A stretch of 21,058 nucleotides of DNA from Flavobacteriales bacterium (lineage in GTDB: Bacteria; Bacteroidota; Bacteroidia; Flavobacteriales_F; PHOS-HE28): positions 1-21,058 of the forward strand of contig JAGQVR010000017.1 of assembly GCA_020437875.1 (NCBI GenBank), read 5' to 3'. The notes beneath the pieces were generated by a model. That model ran no database searches and was not told the DNA's origin. It saw only the letters and a list, made by a program, of their open reading frames with translations. Numbering within the stretch: position 1 is the first letter of the stretch; every line of letters starts with the position of its first letter. Shown here in pieces: positions 7,602 to 17,800 of this stretch. Made by a program: the position numbers and the translations under genes.

Positions 7602-7623
7602 TGGAGACCGTATCCGCTTGGGA

Positions 7624-10600
7624 TCAGGGCCGGGCTAGGATGGCCGGACCGAAGCGTTCCAGCAGGGCGGCGGCCTCCTGCATGGGGATCCGCTTGCCGT
7701 TGAGGTAGGCGGTGACGAAGGCATCCTTCACGCCTGCGCCCACGGCCTCATCCTTGCGCACACGCGCCTGCTCCGTGTCGGTGTAGCGGCCGGTGGTGTA
7801 GCGGATCTTGGCGGTCTCGGTGCGTTCGCTGTTGAGCGGTGCGATGTTGAAGAGCTTGTCCAGCGGCACAGGCTTGCTGTACACACCCACCTGCACCGTG
7901 TAGAAGAGGCCCTTGATGGTCTCCACCTGGGTGGCCGGTGCCGCGCCGGGTACATTGTAATAGTTGGCCGCATCAGCCGGCGGCGTGTAGGCGTCCACGA
8001 TGGCTTCGGCCGTCGCGGGGTACTTCGTCAGGACATCCTTGGTGCGTTGTGCTTGTGCTGGCGTGGTGGTGGTGGCCAGTTCCACCGGACGTTGGATGAC
8101 CGCCGGGTTCGGCTGTGTGGTTCCCGGCTCGGTACGCACCGGCTCCAGCACCGTGTTGCTGTTGTCGCGACGAACGGCGGCGTTCGTGTTGGATCCTCCC
8201 GTGCTCGCTCCGGCCGTGTTGGTAGCCACCTGTTGACCGGTCGTGGAGGACGCGCTGGTCGTACTGCGCGCCGAGGCCAGCGCAGCCTGTTCCGCAGCGC
8301 GGGCCTCACGCATGGCCTCACCCAGCGGGATGCGCACGCCATCGCGGTAGGCCACCACGAAGGCATCGCGGTAGCCGCGGTCGCGCACGCGGTCCTTGGC
8401 TCGAGCGGCCTGTTGGAAGCCGGTGAAGAGACCAGCGGTGTAACGGATGAAACCGTTCGAGGTGTGTTCACCCATCACCGGTGTCATATCGTTGAAGACC
8501 GACTCGGAGATCGGCGAGCGGAAGGCCCCGATCTGTACCTTGAAGACGATGCCACCGGGCATGACCGCATCCATCGCGATGGCCGCTGGCTGGCGCTCGG
8601 GCACCGGACGGAACTCGAACATGTCGGTCTCCAGCACGGTCGGGAAGACCATGGCAGGCACCTGATCGGCGGGGATCTCTGCGATGGGACGTGCGACCGC
8701 CGGGCGTGAGGCGGAGGCATCGGTGCCGAAGGGGGTGGTGATCTGGCGCGACCCGGGCGCAGGGTTGCTGACCGGAGGGGCGGTGCGGGTGTTCGCGGAC
8801 GAGGTCTCCACTTGGCGCTCGGCCGCGACAGGGACCGCATTGCCCAGTTGAGCGAGCTGCGGCTCGGTGCGACGCGTCCGCATCTCCATGGCCATCCACT
8901 CGGTGGAACGGTCCGCGGGCATGCCCTGCATGAGCACACCGGCCTGGCTCTCATTGATGTTGGCGGCGCCGCGCAGGCGGGCGGCCACGTTGTTGAGCGA
9001 ATCCGCACGCAGGGAGAGCAGCTCGGCCCGGTCATAAAGGACGGTGCGCTTCGCCACGGCCTCCTCACCCGTGATCCGACCGCTGCGCTCCTCGGTGTTC
9101 ACGCTGCCGGCCTCCTGCCGCAACACCTCTCCCAACTGGCGGTTCACGCGGGCGGCGGCTTCGGCCTCCGATGCGGCATCCATCTGTTCGAGCGCGCGAG
9201 CCTTCATCTGGAAGTAGCGGCTCATGTCCGAATCGTCGAGCACCAGGTCCTGCTCCTCCCCGGAGAGGTAGTAGTACTTGACGAGGCGGTTGCGGAGCAC
9301 CTTCGCCTGCTCGGCATCGCGCTGCTGCAGTTCGAGATCGCGCGCTTCCTCTGCGCGGGTCAACGAGAGTTCGTGCAATGAATCGGCTTCCAAGCGGCTG
9401 CGAACGGCCAGTTGTTCGAGGCGCTCGCGGTCGCGCTTCCGCGCGGTGGCGGCACTGTCCTCCATGCTTGCAGCACGATCGGTGAGCGAGAGTGAACGCT
9501 GCTCGAGATCGGCGCTCTCCCGTGTGGCCTGGTCCTTCTTGAGCGACAACAGATCGGGGTCGAAGGCCGGGTCGAGGGCTTCCGCCTTCAGCATGACCGT
9601 TTCGGCCTGCAGGTAGTTCTCATACAGCTGGATCGGGTTCCTCGCCGAGCGGGGCATCGAACCTTCGGCGCGATCGGCCAGGGCCTCGGCCGCCTGGCGC
9701 GCTCCATTGACATCCGATGCAGTGGCGGTGCTGTTCGTGTTCGCAGGATCCGCAACGTCCGGCTCGGCACTCCCCTGCTCCTGGGCTGTGGGTTGGGCGT
9801 CCGCGACCTCCGCATCGGTCGTCGATCGGCCAACGGTCCCTGCTGCGATCGCTTGTTCCGCGCCCGTTGTCACTGCGATGGTCGCTTCGTTGCCTGCTTG
9901 CCCGCTGGTGGCCGCCGTGGTACTGGAACTGGTCGCGGCCGGCTTCACGACGGATGCACCCGTGGTGACCGCACTGCTCTTCGGCGCACGACCATCGGCG
10001 AACATGGGCTCATCCGGCAGACCGAGCACGCGGCGTGCGATCTCCTCGTAGGCGAGCGTCTCGCCGCGTTGGTGGCGCCCACCCAGCAGGTAGGTCTTCA
10101 CGGTGATCGAACGGTCGAGTTGTTCGAGGGCCTCGAGCTCCATGCCGTAGGCAGCGCGCAGCAGGCTGTCCCGCTCCATGATGTCCTCGGTGCGGTCGGC
10201 CTTCTTCCGGACGGAGGAAGCCTCGTCGAAGCGTGTCTTCGCGATGCTGCGCATGTCCTCGGACATCACCAGCGCGGCTTCGTCCGGTGGCAGGCCCAGC
10301 TTGTTCACCTGACCGTCGATCCGCTTGAGGCTATCGGTACTGTTACGCCACTCCTCCTTGGTGAGGAAGGCGGATCGCTGGCCCAGATCGGAGCGGATGA
10401 TCATGCGCTCGTCGATGAGCTTGTCCGCTTCGCGGCGCTTGCGATCGAACTCCTTGCGGGGCAGACCGACCATGGCCTCCTCCAAAGAATCGATCCGGTG
10501 ATCGAGATCCACCATGCGCGCCAGGTCGGCCTCCTTCAAGGCCACCGCTTCCTGCACACTGTTGGCGCGGTGCACGACCTTGCTCGCGTACACCTCCTGG

Positions 10601-13600
10601 GGATCGTCGTGGATGTGGATGAAACGATCATTGATCGGATCCTCACCGGGCGCATAGCTCGCACGTCCCTGGGTCCGCGGGAGTCCTTCGACCGGTCCGC
10701 CAGCGGCGAGCGCCTCCTCCTCCCTGGCGTCCTCAACGATGCGTTCCGCCTCCTGCACGTGTGCCTGACGCAACTGGCGCAGGCGCTCGATACGCGGCCC
10801 GATCACCTCACCCTGTTGCGGTGCGAGTTCGAGGATGGCGGCCTGGCGGACCATCTCGGCGCGCATGCTGTCCGCGAGCATCAACTCCAATCCGCTCAGG
10901 CCATCGGCCCGTGTTGCGGGATCCTCCAAGGCGCTGAGGCGCTGCTTATCCACCTCGTAATTGCCGTAGAGCAGTGTCACGATGTCCTCCTCGTCGGTAT
11001 CCGGGAAGAAGGTGAGCGGTGTGCGCTGCATGTCCACCCCTTCGATGCCCAGCTCGGTATCCGTCGTCTCGACCTCGGGGGTCCGGGACAGTGCGGCTTC
11101 ACGCGCATCCAGATCGGTCAACCTTGACTCGAGCTCGGCACGCCTGGTCGGGTCCCGTTCCGCGGCGATGGCCTGTTGCAGTTCGGCGCGCTCATTCTCC
11201 AGCAGGAATTCCGCCGTGCTTGCCGGCATGCTCTCCGATCCGCTGGTCGTGCTCGTGTTCGAGCCGTCGATGGTGTCCTGTCCCGTTCGTACTCCGGAGG
11301 ACGTATCGGAACGTTCACCGCCCGATCGTGGAAGTGCGGTTCCGCTCGTCGAAGTCGTGTTGGAGGCCAGTTCCTGACCGGACCCGTCAGGCAGGCCGGA
11401 TGACGCGTCAGCGGTCGATCCTTCCTTTCCGACATCGCCCGAATTCGACGCGACGCCAGCATCACCCGATGTGCGCTCCCCTCCCGTCCTGTTCGAGGCG
11501 GAAGAGGCGCTTTCCTCCTGCGCATCGTTCCCCAGGCCGATGGTGCGGTCCGCATTCACCAGTTCATCCCCGGTCGAGACAGGGACCTGGTCGACCTGCG
11601 CGTTGATGACCTCACCCGTGGCCGAACGCTGCGGGATGGTGGTGCGGCCGTCCGCAAGCACCGCATCGCCGCTGCCATCGCGGGTCATGCGCTGCGTGGG
11701 CGTTGAGGCCGCTGCCAGCACGGCATCGGGTCCAGCCAGCTCCCAATTGAAGGAGCGTGCCTCGGCGGTCGCCGTCGGTTCGACGAAACTGCCATCGTAG
11801 CGGGCATCCACCTGGATGGACTCGATCCTGCTGCCGATGCCAGCGATCCGCTGGCCGAGGCTGGCGATCTCCTCCTTCGAGGGCGCCTGACCCGTGGTGG
11901 TGACCGGCTGCGTCGAAAGGTGGTGCAGGAGGGAATGCTCCCCTCGCTTCACGGCGACCTCCGATCCCAGTTCGCGCGCGGTGTTGAACGCGGCATCCAC
12001 CTCGGCATGCATGTAGGAGAGCTGCTGCTCCTGCTCAGCGATGGTCCGGTCCAGCTCCTCCTTCCGGGACTTGCTCTTGGTGGCATCGCGTTCACGTTTC
12101 GAACGGTCGATGCGATCGGCGAACTCGGTCTCCTCGCTCCGCTTGGCAGTGGCCTGGTTCAGGCGGCGCGCAGCCTCCTTCTCCTGTTCGGTGAGGTCGC
12201 GACGCACCTGTTCGGCGATCGAAAGGTCCCCTTCCGGGCCGGACTTCACATCGAGGCGTTCCTTGAGGGTGCGCAGTTGCGCGAGCGTGGCTTCACGGCT
12301 TCCGGTCGAAACGGAGTTACTGAGGTCGGTGGCGAGCTTGCCGGCCGTGGCCGCACGTTGTCGCACGGCCGTGCGTTCGCTCTCCAGGTCACGCGCCGTG
12401 CTGTAAGCCGCACGTGCACGGAGGTCGGCGGTACGCGACTGCTGCCGCAGCTGGGCCGCCTCGCGCATGTACGCATTGCGCTGCTCCTCGTCCGTGGCGG
12501 TCCCGGCCTTCTCCACCGATGCCGAGGACTGTCGTGCGGCCTGTTCCGCCGCCGTCGCGGCATCGCGTGCGATCGTGTAGGCCGCGACGCTCTGCTCGCC
12601 CAGGCTCTCCTCGAGCGCTTCGAGTTCGCGTGCGTCGTCCTTCGCCAATTGCACCGCCTTCGCCTCGGTCATGTCACCGGCGAACCCGGCCTGTGTGAGC
12701 ACATCACCCTCGACCGCAGGTTCGACCACGGGATCGGACTGCGGCCGGTCCCCGGTGACATCGAGGCGTGCGCGCCGCTTGATCTCGTCCATCATCAGGG
12801 CGATCATGTCCTCCTCGAGCGGGTCATCGAAGTAGTTCCTGATCGTCAGTTCCTCCATCCCGGCATTGATGCGCAGCTCCAGCTCCTGGCGGAAAGCACG
12901 GGCACTGGAGGCGCGTGGTACGTCCACCGTACCCGTGTGCGTCCTGCCGCTCGGGCCGCATTCCACGAGGTAACGGAAGGTGCCGCTACGCGGGAAGGCG
13001 AGCACGTAGGACCCATTGATGTCGGTGCGCACATCGGCCACACGCTCGCGCGTCACAGCGTCCTCCACCATGATGTGCGCCTTGCGGTCGTTCTTGTCGA
13101 TGGTGCTGGCGAAGGTGCCTTTCATGACCGTGACCACCACCGGCACCTGGGCCGTTGAGACGCGATACACGTGGAGCTTGCCCTGCCGGCTGCTGCGGCC
13201 GCTGGCGAAACAGGCCTGCTTGTTCTCCGCATCGGTCATGTAGAACACATCGTCGTCCGGCGTGTTCACCGCGAAGTCGAGGTTCTCCGGCGGACCGAAG
13301 GTCTCCGAAACCTTGTCGTAGGCCGAGCGGAAGACGTCGTAGCCGCCCATGCTGTTGTGGCCCTTGCTGCTGAAATAGAAGCTCCGGCCATCGGGATGCA
13401 GGAAGGCGAAGTCCTCGTCCTGGTCGGTGTTGACGTAGCCGGCCAGCTTCACCGGGGTGGCGAAGCTGCCACTGGTGAGCAGTTCCGTTCGGTAGATGTC
13501 GAGTCCGGTCTTGCCATCCTTGCCGTAGCTGGCGAAGTAGATCGGGCCACCCTTCTCCGGCAGGTACACGAGGGTGCGTCGCTTGCTCTTCTTGTCCAGG

Positions 13601-14160
13601 GTGGTCTTCAGTTCCTCCGGCAGCACCACGATGCGACCACCGATGTCACCCAGTTCATAGAAGCGGAAGAACTCGGTGTCGTCCACCTCCACCTTGTTGT
13701 GCACGGTGATCTCCTTGAGGTTGCTCAGGAGGTTCATGCCGTTGCGGCATTGCTTGTCGAGCGCCGCGATCGGGAAGCCTTCCAGTTCCTTCTTGCTTCC
13801 CGTACCCTGGTAGCGCTGGTAGGCGGTGAGCGCATCCTTGAACCGGTAGCTGAGGTGATAGGCGCGGCCCAACCAATACCAGGCATCGGGCGGAATGGAA
13901 GGGTCCTCGGTGGCGAACTTGAGGTGACCGATGGCCTTGTCGCGATCGGTGCCATTGAAGAGCAGGCAGGCACCGAACTGGTAGTTCAACACGCGGTCGC
14001 CCGGGTTGAGGCTGACGAGCTGGCTGTAGAGCGGGAGCGCCGATACGTAGTCCTTCTCCGTGAAGAAGGCATCGGCCTTGGCACGGACCTGCTGATCGCC
14101 CTGCCCGAAGGCCAGGGAGGAGAGCAGCACGAAGAATACTATGCCCGTTGTGCGGGTCAT
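7624..14160 (-). CDS. Giant exported TPR / PD40-propeller / coiled-coil protein with two SPOR-like domains
   Basis: This 2178-residue protein has a Sec signal peptide (residues 1-20, cleavage after FGQ). Regions seen: a TPR-like helical domain (about 21-115); a WD40-like PD40 propeller (about 200-335, with DGRSFYFSSKGHNSMGGYDVF); and a carboxypeptidase-regulatory-like beta domain (about 345-430, with DINGSYVLAFP). Very long charged Ala/Glu/Arg-rich helices, likely coiled coil, cover about 487-750, 1000-1380 and 1490-1780. Ser/Thr-rich linkers lie at about 873-990, 1390-1487 and 1960-2060. Two SPOR-like domains end the protein (about 1869-1948, FKVQIGAF; and 2084-2160, FYTVQVGVY). The TPR-PD40-regulatory order resembles the start of the T9SS protein PorE, which ends in a peptidoglycan-binding OmpA domain; here SPOR-like domains occupy that place. 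I infer a periplasmic scaffold tethered to peptidoglycan, perhaps at division or envelope-assembly sites. It is the last gene of the tpiA unit, 43 nt after plsY. The start is supported by the signal peptide. The molecular function is unknown. Confidence 0.9.
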   Translation of the reverse strand: MTRTTGIVFFVLLSSLAFGQGDQQVRAKADAFFTEKDYVSALPLYSQLVSLNPGDRVLNYQFGACLLFNGTDRDKAIGHLKFATEDPSIPPDAWYWLGRAYHLSYRFKDALTAYQRYQGTGSKKELEGFPIAALDKQCRNGMNLLSNLKEITVHNKVEVDDTEFFRFYELGDIGGRIVVLPEELKTTLDKKSKRRTLVYLPEKGGPIYFASYGKDGKTGLDIYRTELLTSGSFATPVKLAGYVNTDQDEDFAFLHPDGRSFYFSSKGHNSMGGYDVFRSAYDKVSETFGPPENLDFAVNTPDDDVFYMTDAENKQACFASGRSSRQGKLHVYRVSTAQVPVVVTVMKGTFASTIDKNDRKAHIMVEDAVTRERVADVRTDINGSYVLAFPRSGTFRYLVECGPSGRTHTGTVDVPRASSARAFRQELELRINAGMEELTIRNYFDDPLEEDMIALMMDEIKRRARLDVTGDRPQSDPVVEPAVEGDVLTQAGFAGDMTEAKAVQLAKDDARELEALEESLGEQSVAAYTIARDAATAAEQAARQSSASVEKAGTATDEEQRNAYMREAAQLRQQSRTADLRARAAYSTARDLESERTAVRQRAATAGKLATDLSNSVSTGSREATLAQLRTLKERLDVKSGPEGDLSIAEQVRRDLTEQEKEAARRLNQATAKRSEETEFADRIDRSKRERDATKSKSRKEELDRTIAEQEQQLSYMHAEVDAAFNTARELGSEVAVKRGEHSLLHHLSTQPVTTTGQAPSKEEIASLGQRIAGIGSRIESIQVDARYDGSFVEPTATAEARSFNWELAGPDAVLAAASTPTQRMTRDGSGDAVLADGRTTIPQRSATGEVINAQVDQVPVSTGDELVNADRTIGLGNDAQEESASSASNRTGGERTSGDAGVASNSGDVGKEGSTADASSGLPDGSGQELASNTTSTSGTALPRSGGERSDTSSGVRTGQDTIDGSNTSTTSGSESMPASTAEFLLENERAELQQAIAAERDPTRRAELESRLTDLDAREAALSRTPEVETTDTELGIEGVDMQRTPLTFFPDTDEEDIVTLLYGNYEVDKQRLSALEDPATRADGLSGLELMLADSMRAEMVRQAAILELAPQQGEVIGPRIERLRQLRQAHVQEAERIVEDAREEEALAAGGPVEGLPRTQGRASYAPGEDPINDRFIHIHDDPQEVYASKVVHRANSVQEAVALKEADLARMVDLDHRIDSLEEAMVGLPRKEFDRKRREADKLIDERMIIRSDLGQRSAFLTKEEWRNSTDSLKRIDGQVNKLGLPPDEAALVMSEDMRSIAKTRFDEASSVRKKADRTEDIMERDSLLRAAYGMELEALEQLDRSITVKTYLLGGRHQRGETLAYEEIARRVLGLPDEPMFADGRAPKSSAVTTGASVVKPAATSSSTTAATSGQAGNEATIAVTTGAEQAIAAGTVGRSTTDAEVADAQPTAQEQGSAEPDVADPANTNSTATASDVNGARQAAEALADRAEGSMPRSARNPIQLYENYLQAETVMLKAEALDPAFDPDLLSLKKDQATRESADLEQRSLSLTDRAASMEDSAATARKRDRERLEQLAVRSRLEADSLHELSLTRAEEARDLELQQRDAEQAKVLRNRLVKYYYLSGEEQDLVLDDSDMSRYFQMKARALEQMDAASEAEAAARVNRQLGEVLRQEAGSVNTEERSGRITGEEAVAKRTVLYDRAELLSLRADSLNNVAARLRGAANINESQAGVLMQGMPADRSTEWMAMEMRTRRTEPQLAQLGNAVPVAAERQVETSSANTRTAPPVSNPAPGSRQITTPFGTDASASRPAVARPIAEIPADQVPAMVFPTVLETDMFEFRPVPERQPAAIAMDAVMPGGIVFKVQIGAFRSPISESVFNDMTPVMGEHTSNGFIRYTAGLFTGFQQAARAKDRVRDRGYRDAFVVAYRDGVRIPLGEAMREARAAEQAALASARSTTSASSTTGQQVATNTAGASTGGSNTNAAVRRDNSNTVLEPVRTEPGTTQPNPAVIQRPVELATTTTPAQAQRTKDVLTKYPATAEAIVDAYTPPADAANYYNVPGAAPATQVETIKGLFYTVQVGVYSKPVPLDKLFNIAPLNSERTETAKIRYTTGRYTDTEQARVRKDEAVGAGVKDAFVTAYLNGKRIPMQEAAALLERFGPAILARP

Positions 14161-14203
14161 CGCAAAGAGTGGGCGCTTGTACGCGACCTGGTCACAAGCG
14201 GTT

Positions 14204-14854
14204 TCATGAGGGCGTATGGCGTTTGCCGGCGAGGGACATGCGGTTCTCCTCGCCGCGCAGCAGGCGCATGATGTTCTCCCGATGGGTGTAGAACACGAGC
14301 AGGCAGAGCACCACGGCGAAGCCGATCTTCACCGCGCTGAACTCCTTGTAGATGATGATGACCGCCAGTGGGAAGGCGAGCGCAGCGCAGAGCGATCCGA
14401 GCGAGACGTAGCGCGAGAGCAGGAATACGACGGCGAAGACGACCACACAGATGGCGGCCGCCCCGGGATGCACGGCGAGCACACCGCCGAGGGAGGTGGC
14501 CACGCCCTTGCCGCCCTTGAAGGAGGCGAAGACAGGATACAGGTGACCGATCACGGCGGCACCCACCAGCGCCACCCGGAACCACATCCATGGTGCGGTG
14601 TCGGGTTGAAGGTCGCTGAAGTTGGGCAGCATGCGCACCGGCACGAAGCCCTTGAGGATGTCGATCAGGAGGACCGGCACCCCGGCGCGCGGCCCGAGCA
14701 CCCGGAAGGTGTTCGTTGCACCGGCGTTGTGACTGCCATGCTGGCGCACGTCGACCCCGAAGAAGGTCCTGCCCCACCAGACACTGGTAGGGATGCTGCC
14801 GATCAGGTAGGCGACCACCATCGATGCTATGCCGTACACCCAGGGGAAGTCCAT
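14204..14854 (-). CDS. plsY: Glycerol-3-phosphate acyltransferase PlsY
   Basis: This 216-residue multipass inner-membrane enzyme transfers an acyl group from acyl-phosphate (made by PlsX) to the sn-1 position of glycerol-3-phosphate, giving lysophosphatidic acid, the entry step of phospholipid synthesis. Family motifs are intact: GSIPTS (19-24), GSHNAGATNTFRVLG (40-54), DILKG (65-69), the glycine-rich FKGGKGVAT active-site loop (112-120) and the C-terminal HRENIMRLLRGEE (191-203). Hydrophobic segments fit the usual multi-span fold and the length is normal. The gene starts 3 nt after the stop of the 1493-residue protein gene and ends 43 nt before the 2178-residue protein gene, so it appears embedded in one operon with both. 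plsX is not in the window. Confidence 0.97.
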   Translation of the reverse strand: MDFPWVYGIASMVVAYLIGSIPTSVWWGRTFFGVDVRQHGSHNAGATNTFRVLGPRAGVPVLLIDILKGFVPVRMLPNFSDLQPDTAPWMWFRVALVGAAVIGHLYPVFASFKGGKGVATSLGGVLAVHPGAAAICVVVFAVVFLLSRYVSLGSLCAALAFPLAVIIIYKEFSAVKIGFAVVLCLLVFYTHRENIMRLLRGEENRMSLAGKRHTPS

Positions 14855-14857
14855 GGT

Positions 14858-17800
14858 TCAGAGACCGAATCGTTCGCGGAAGTCGTCCACCTTCTTCTTG
14901 TTCGTGAGGGTGAACTGGTAGGCCGCCTGTCCTTTGTCCGTGTTCAGCTTCTTCTTGTCGTCCTTCAATTCGCTCAACATCGTGTTGAAGGTAGCATCAC
15001 TGCTGTAGGCGTACATGTAATTGCGCGTGTACTGGAAGAAGTAATAGGTCTGGTCGTCCATGGCCAGGTACACGGTGAGGATGTCCCCACTGCGCTTCCG
15101 CTCGAGGTGCACCTTGCCCTTGACATAGCGGTACACGGGCTTCTTGAGGATGCTGGCGATGCCGATGGGACCATCGCTCAACCAGCTCTGTTCCGGACCG
15201 TCCCAATGCATCTTCACGTCGGCCAGGACCAGGGGCTTCACCAGTTCGTCGGGCAGCTTCTTGATCTCGCCCTTGATGCTGAGTTCGCTGATGAGCTTGT
15301 CCGAGCGCTCCAGCCCGAGCACCTCGCGCAGCATGCGTTCATAATAGGTCTTGGTGATGTCCACCGGCTTGAGGTCCGGGTAGGCGATCATCTCCGCGGC
15401 CATCCGCTCCAGGGCGTTGTCATGGAAGAAGAAGTCGTGGATCATGACCTCCTCGGTCGTGAGCTTCTCCCCTTCCGCTTCGTAGCGCAAGCCACCGACG
15501 TTGGTCAGGTATACACTGCCCAGGTCCACACCGTGGTCGATGCGCCCATCGCCGAGGATCACGCAATTGTCCACCGCGAGGCTCACGAGGTCGCCGGGCA
15601 GGTCGCGCTTGCGGATCTTGTCCTTGTTGGAGATCATGTACTCCTTGCGCGACTTGTCGAAATAGAGCAGGCCTCGGGCGCGGATGATGTGCCGGTCCTT
15701 CGCATCGGCCACGCGGCTGAGGAAGGTGCCGTAGACCTTGAATGGATCCTCGTCGGTGAGGTGCACGCCGGCGCCGATGAGCGCGCCCTGGTCATCGTAC
15801 AAGGTATCGGCCACCGGGATGAAGACCTCCAGGGGATCGATGGGACCACTGAACTTCATCCAGTTCTTCGCCAGGCCTTCACATCCGTGCTGGATCCGTG
15901 TGCTACCCGTGAAGGTGAGCTCCTTGATGCTCGCGGTGAGGGCGACATCGCCGAAGAAGTCGAAGGCGGGGCTCAGGCGGAAGTCCTGCTCCTTGCTGAT
16001 GCGGCCGCGTGCGATGGTCTGCAATCCCGTATCCACCTTTATCTCGGTGAGGGCGATCTTGAACGACTTCTGGTCCTCGTCCACGTAATCGATGTCGCCC
16101 GTTGCGGTGTAGCTGCGTTTCGCCTTGATGTCCACCACGGCGTTGTAGATGCGGTGGTGCTTGGTCACATAGTTCGCGGTGATCACGGCGCTGGTGAGCG
16201 GATCCATCACGGCGTTCTTGCGGATGCGCACGCGCATGCTGTCCGGGGTGACGAGCGCGTCGGCCACCTGGATGTACTGGACATCGTTGGCGGTGATGAG
16301 GTGCTTCTTGAGGTCGTAACGCGCCTTGGGGGCCATGAAGCTGAGCGAGTCCTGGTCCGGCCGGGTGCTGATGAAGTTGGAGCCCGAGAGCTGGAGGTCC
16401 TCGTTGCCCACGGCGGCGGTGCGGTCGCTCTCCAGTTCGATGTCGCCCTGGTCCATGTACCATTTGAAGCGGTCCATGAAACACATGTACTGGTTCACCG
16501 GGAACTCCACCTTGGTCTCCGTGCCGTTGCTCACGAACTCACCCACGCGCTCGTCCAGCTTCACGGTGGCGTTCACGTTGTCCGTCTTGAAGGCGATGCT
16601 CGCGGTATCGCCCTCGGTGAGCCGGAAGTCCGAGGTGTCCGCATGCACCTGCATGGTGGTGAACTGGAAGAGCTTCGAGTAGAGCGTGGCGTTCTTGAAG
16701 TCCACGAGGCCGGCGCCGGTCATGCCGGTCGGACGCAGCTCGGTGAGGCCGTGCAGGAAGGCCTGATCGCCGAACATCTCCATCGCCTTCTTGAGCTTCT
16801 CGGTGCGCAGCACATCGTTGGCCGGTTCAAGCCGCACGAAGAGGTCGGCACCGCGCACATCGGGCACCTTGCTCGGCGCCACGCTCGACTTGTTGATCAG
16901 CGTATCGGCCCTGCCCAGGGTGCTGTCCGGGCAGAACACCAGGGCCTTCGAGCGCAGGGTGGTGGTGAGGTATTCCATCTCCCCCTTCCCCTGCAGGCCT
17001 CGGCTGTTGAGGGTGATCTCGTCGGTGAACTTCGCCTTCTTCCCATAGAGCGGGAGTCCACCATCGCCGGTCTTCCGCACGAAGCCGAGGGCATAATCCG
17101 TCTGCAGGCCGAGCGGCTCCTTGATGTCCGGGAAGATGCCGCCGCTCACCAGTGTCCCGGTGAAGTTGAGGCCCGCGTTGGTGAAGTTGTCGAGGCTGTC
17201 CAGCAGGAAGGGATCGCTGCGGTAGTAGAACTTGTCCCGCTTGTACACGCCGCGCTGCGTGGACCGCTTGTCGTAGAAGACGTAGCTCTCCTTGGTGCTG
17301 TTGAACTTCGGGAACTGCGGGTAGCGTCCCGTCATGCGTCCATCGGGTCCCTTCACCTGCTGCAGGCCGTTCTTGTTGCTCGGCTCGTCGATCTCGAGCG
17401 TTCCGGTAACCTGCTCCAGCACATTCTTCACACGGACCAGCGTGGTCTGCCCCTGGTCGTTCTTCTCGAAGCTGTCGGCCATGAAGCTCACGCTGTCCAC
17501 GTTGAGCAGGTCGATCACGAAGGGGTCGTAGTGGAAGTAGTACTCCTTGCCATAGAACTGCAGCTTCCCGGCCTGCACACTGCCTCCGAAGGTGAAGTCG
17601 CGGTCCTTCTTCACCGTCACCTGCTTGCCACTCGGGTAGATCTTCACATCCTGCGAGTCGCTCACGACGATGCGTGCCACGCCCATGATCGCCAGGTCAT
17701 AATTCAGCAGGTTGACGGTGGCGTTCACGCTGTCGCTGTTGCTGTTGAACTGGAGCACGTCGTAGTCCTGCTTGCCGGCGCTGTTGAGGATGTGCTGTCG

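Noticed and set aside
7324..7638. 104-codon plus-strand frame across the clpS-giant gene gap
   Set aside because: Its peptide is a translation of the direct repeats (TTDPTWDH twice) and of the NHGWTQLDTDG-type repeat, typical of spurious ORFs over extragenic repeats; it also overlaps the 5' end of clpS.
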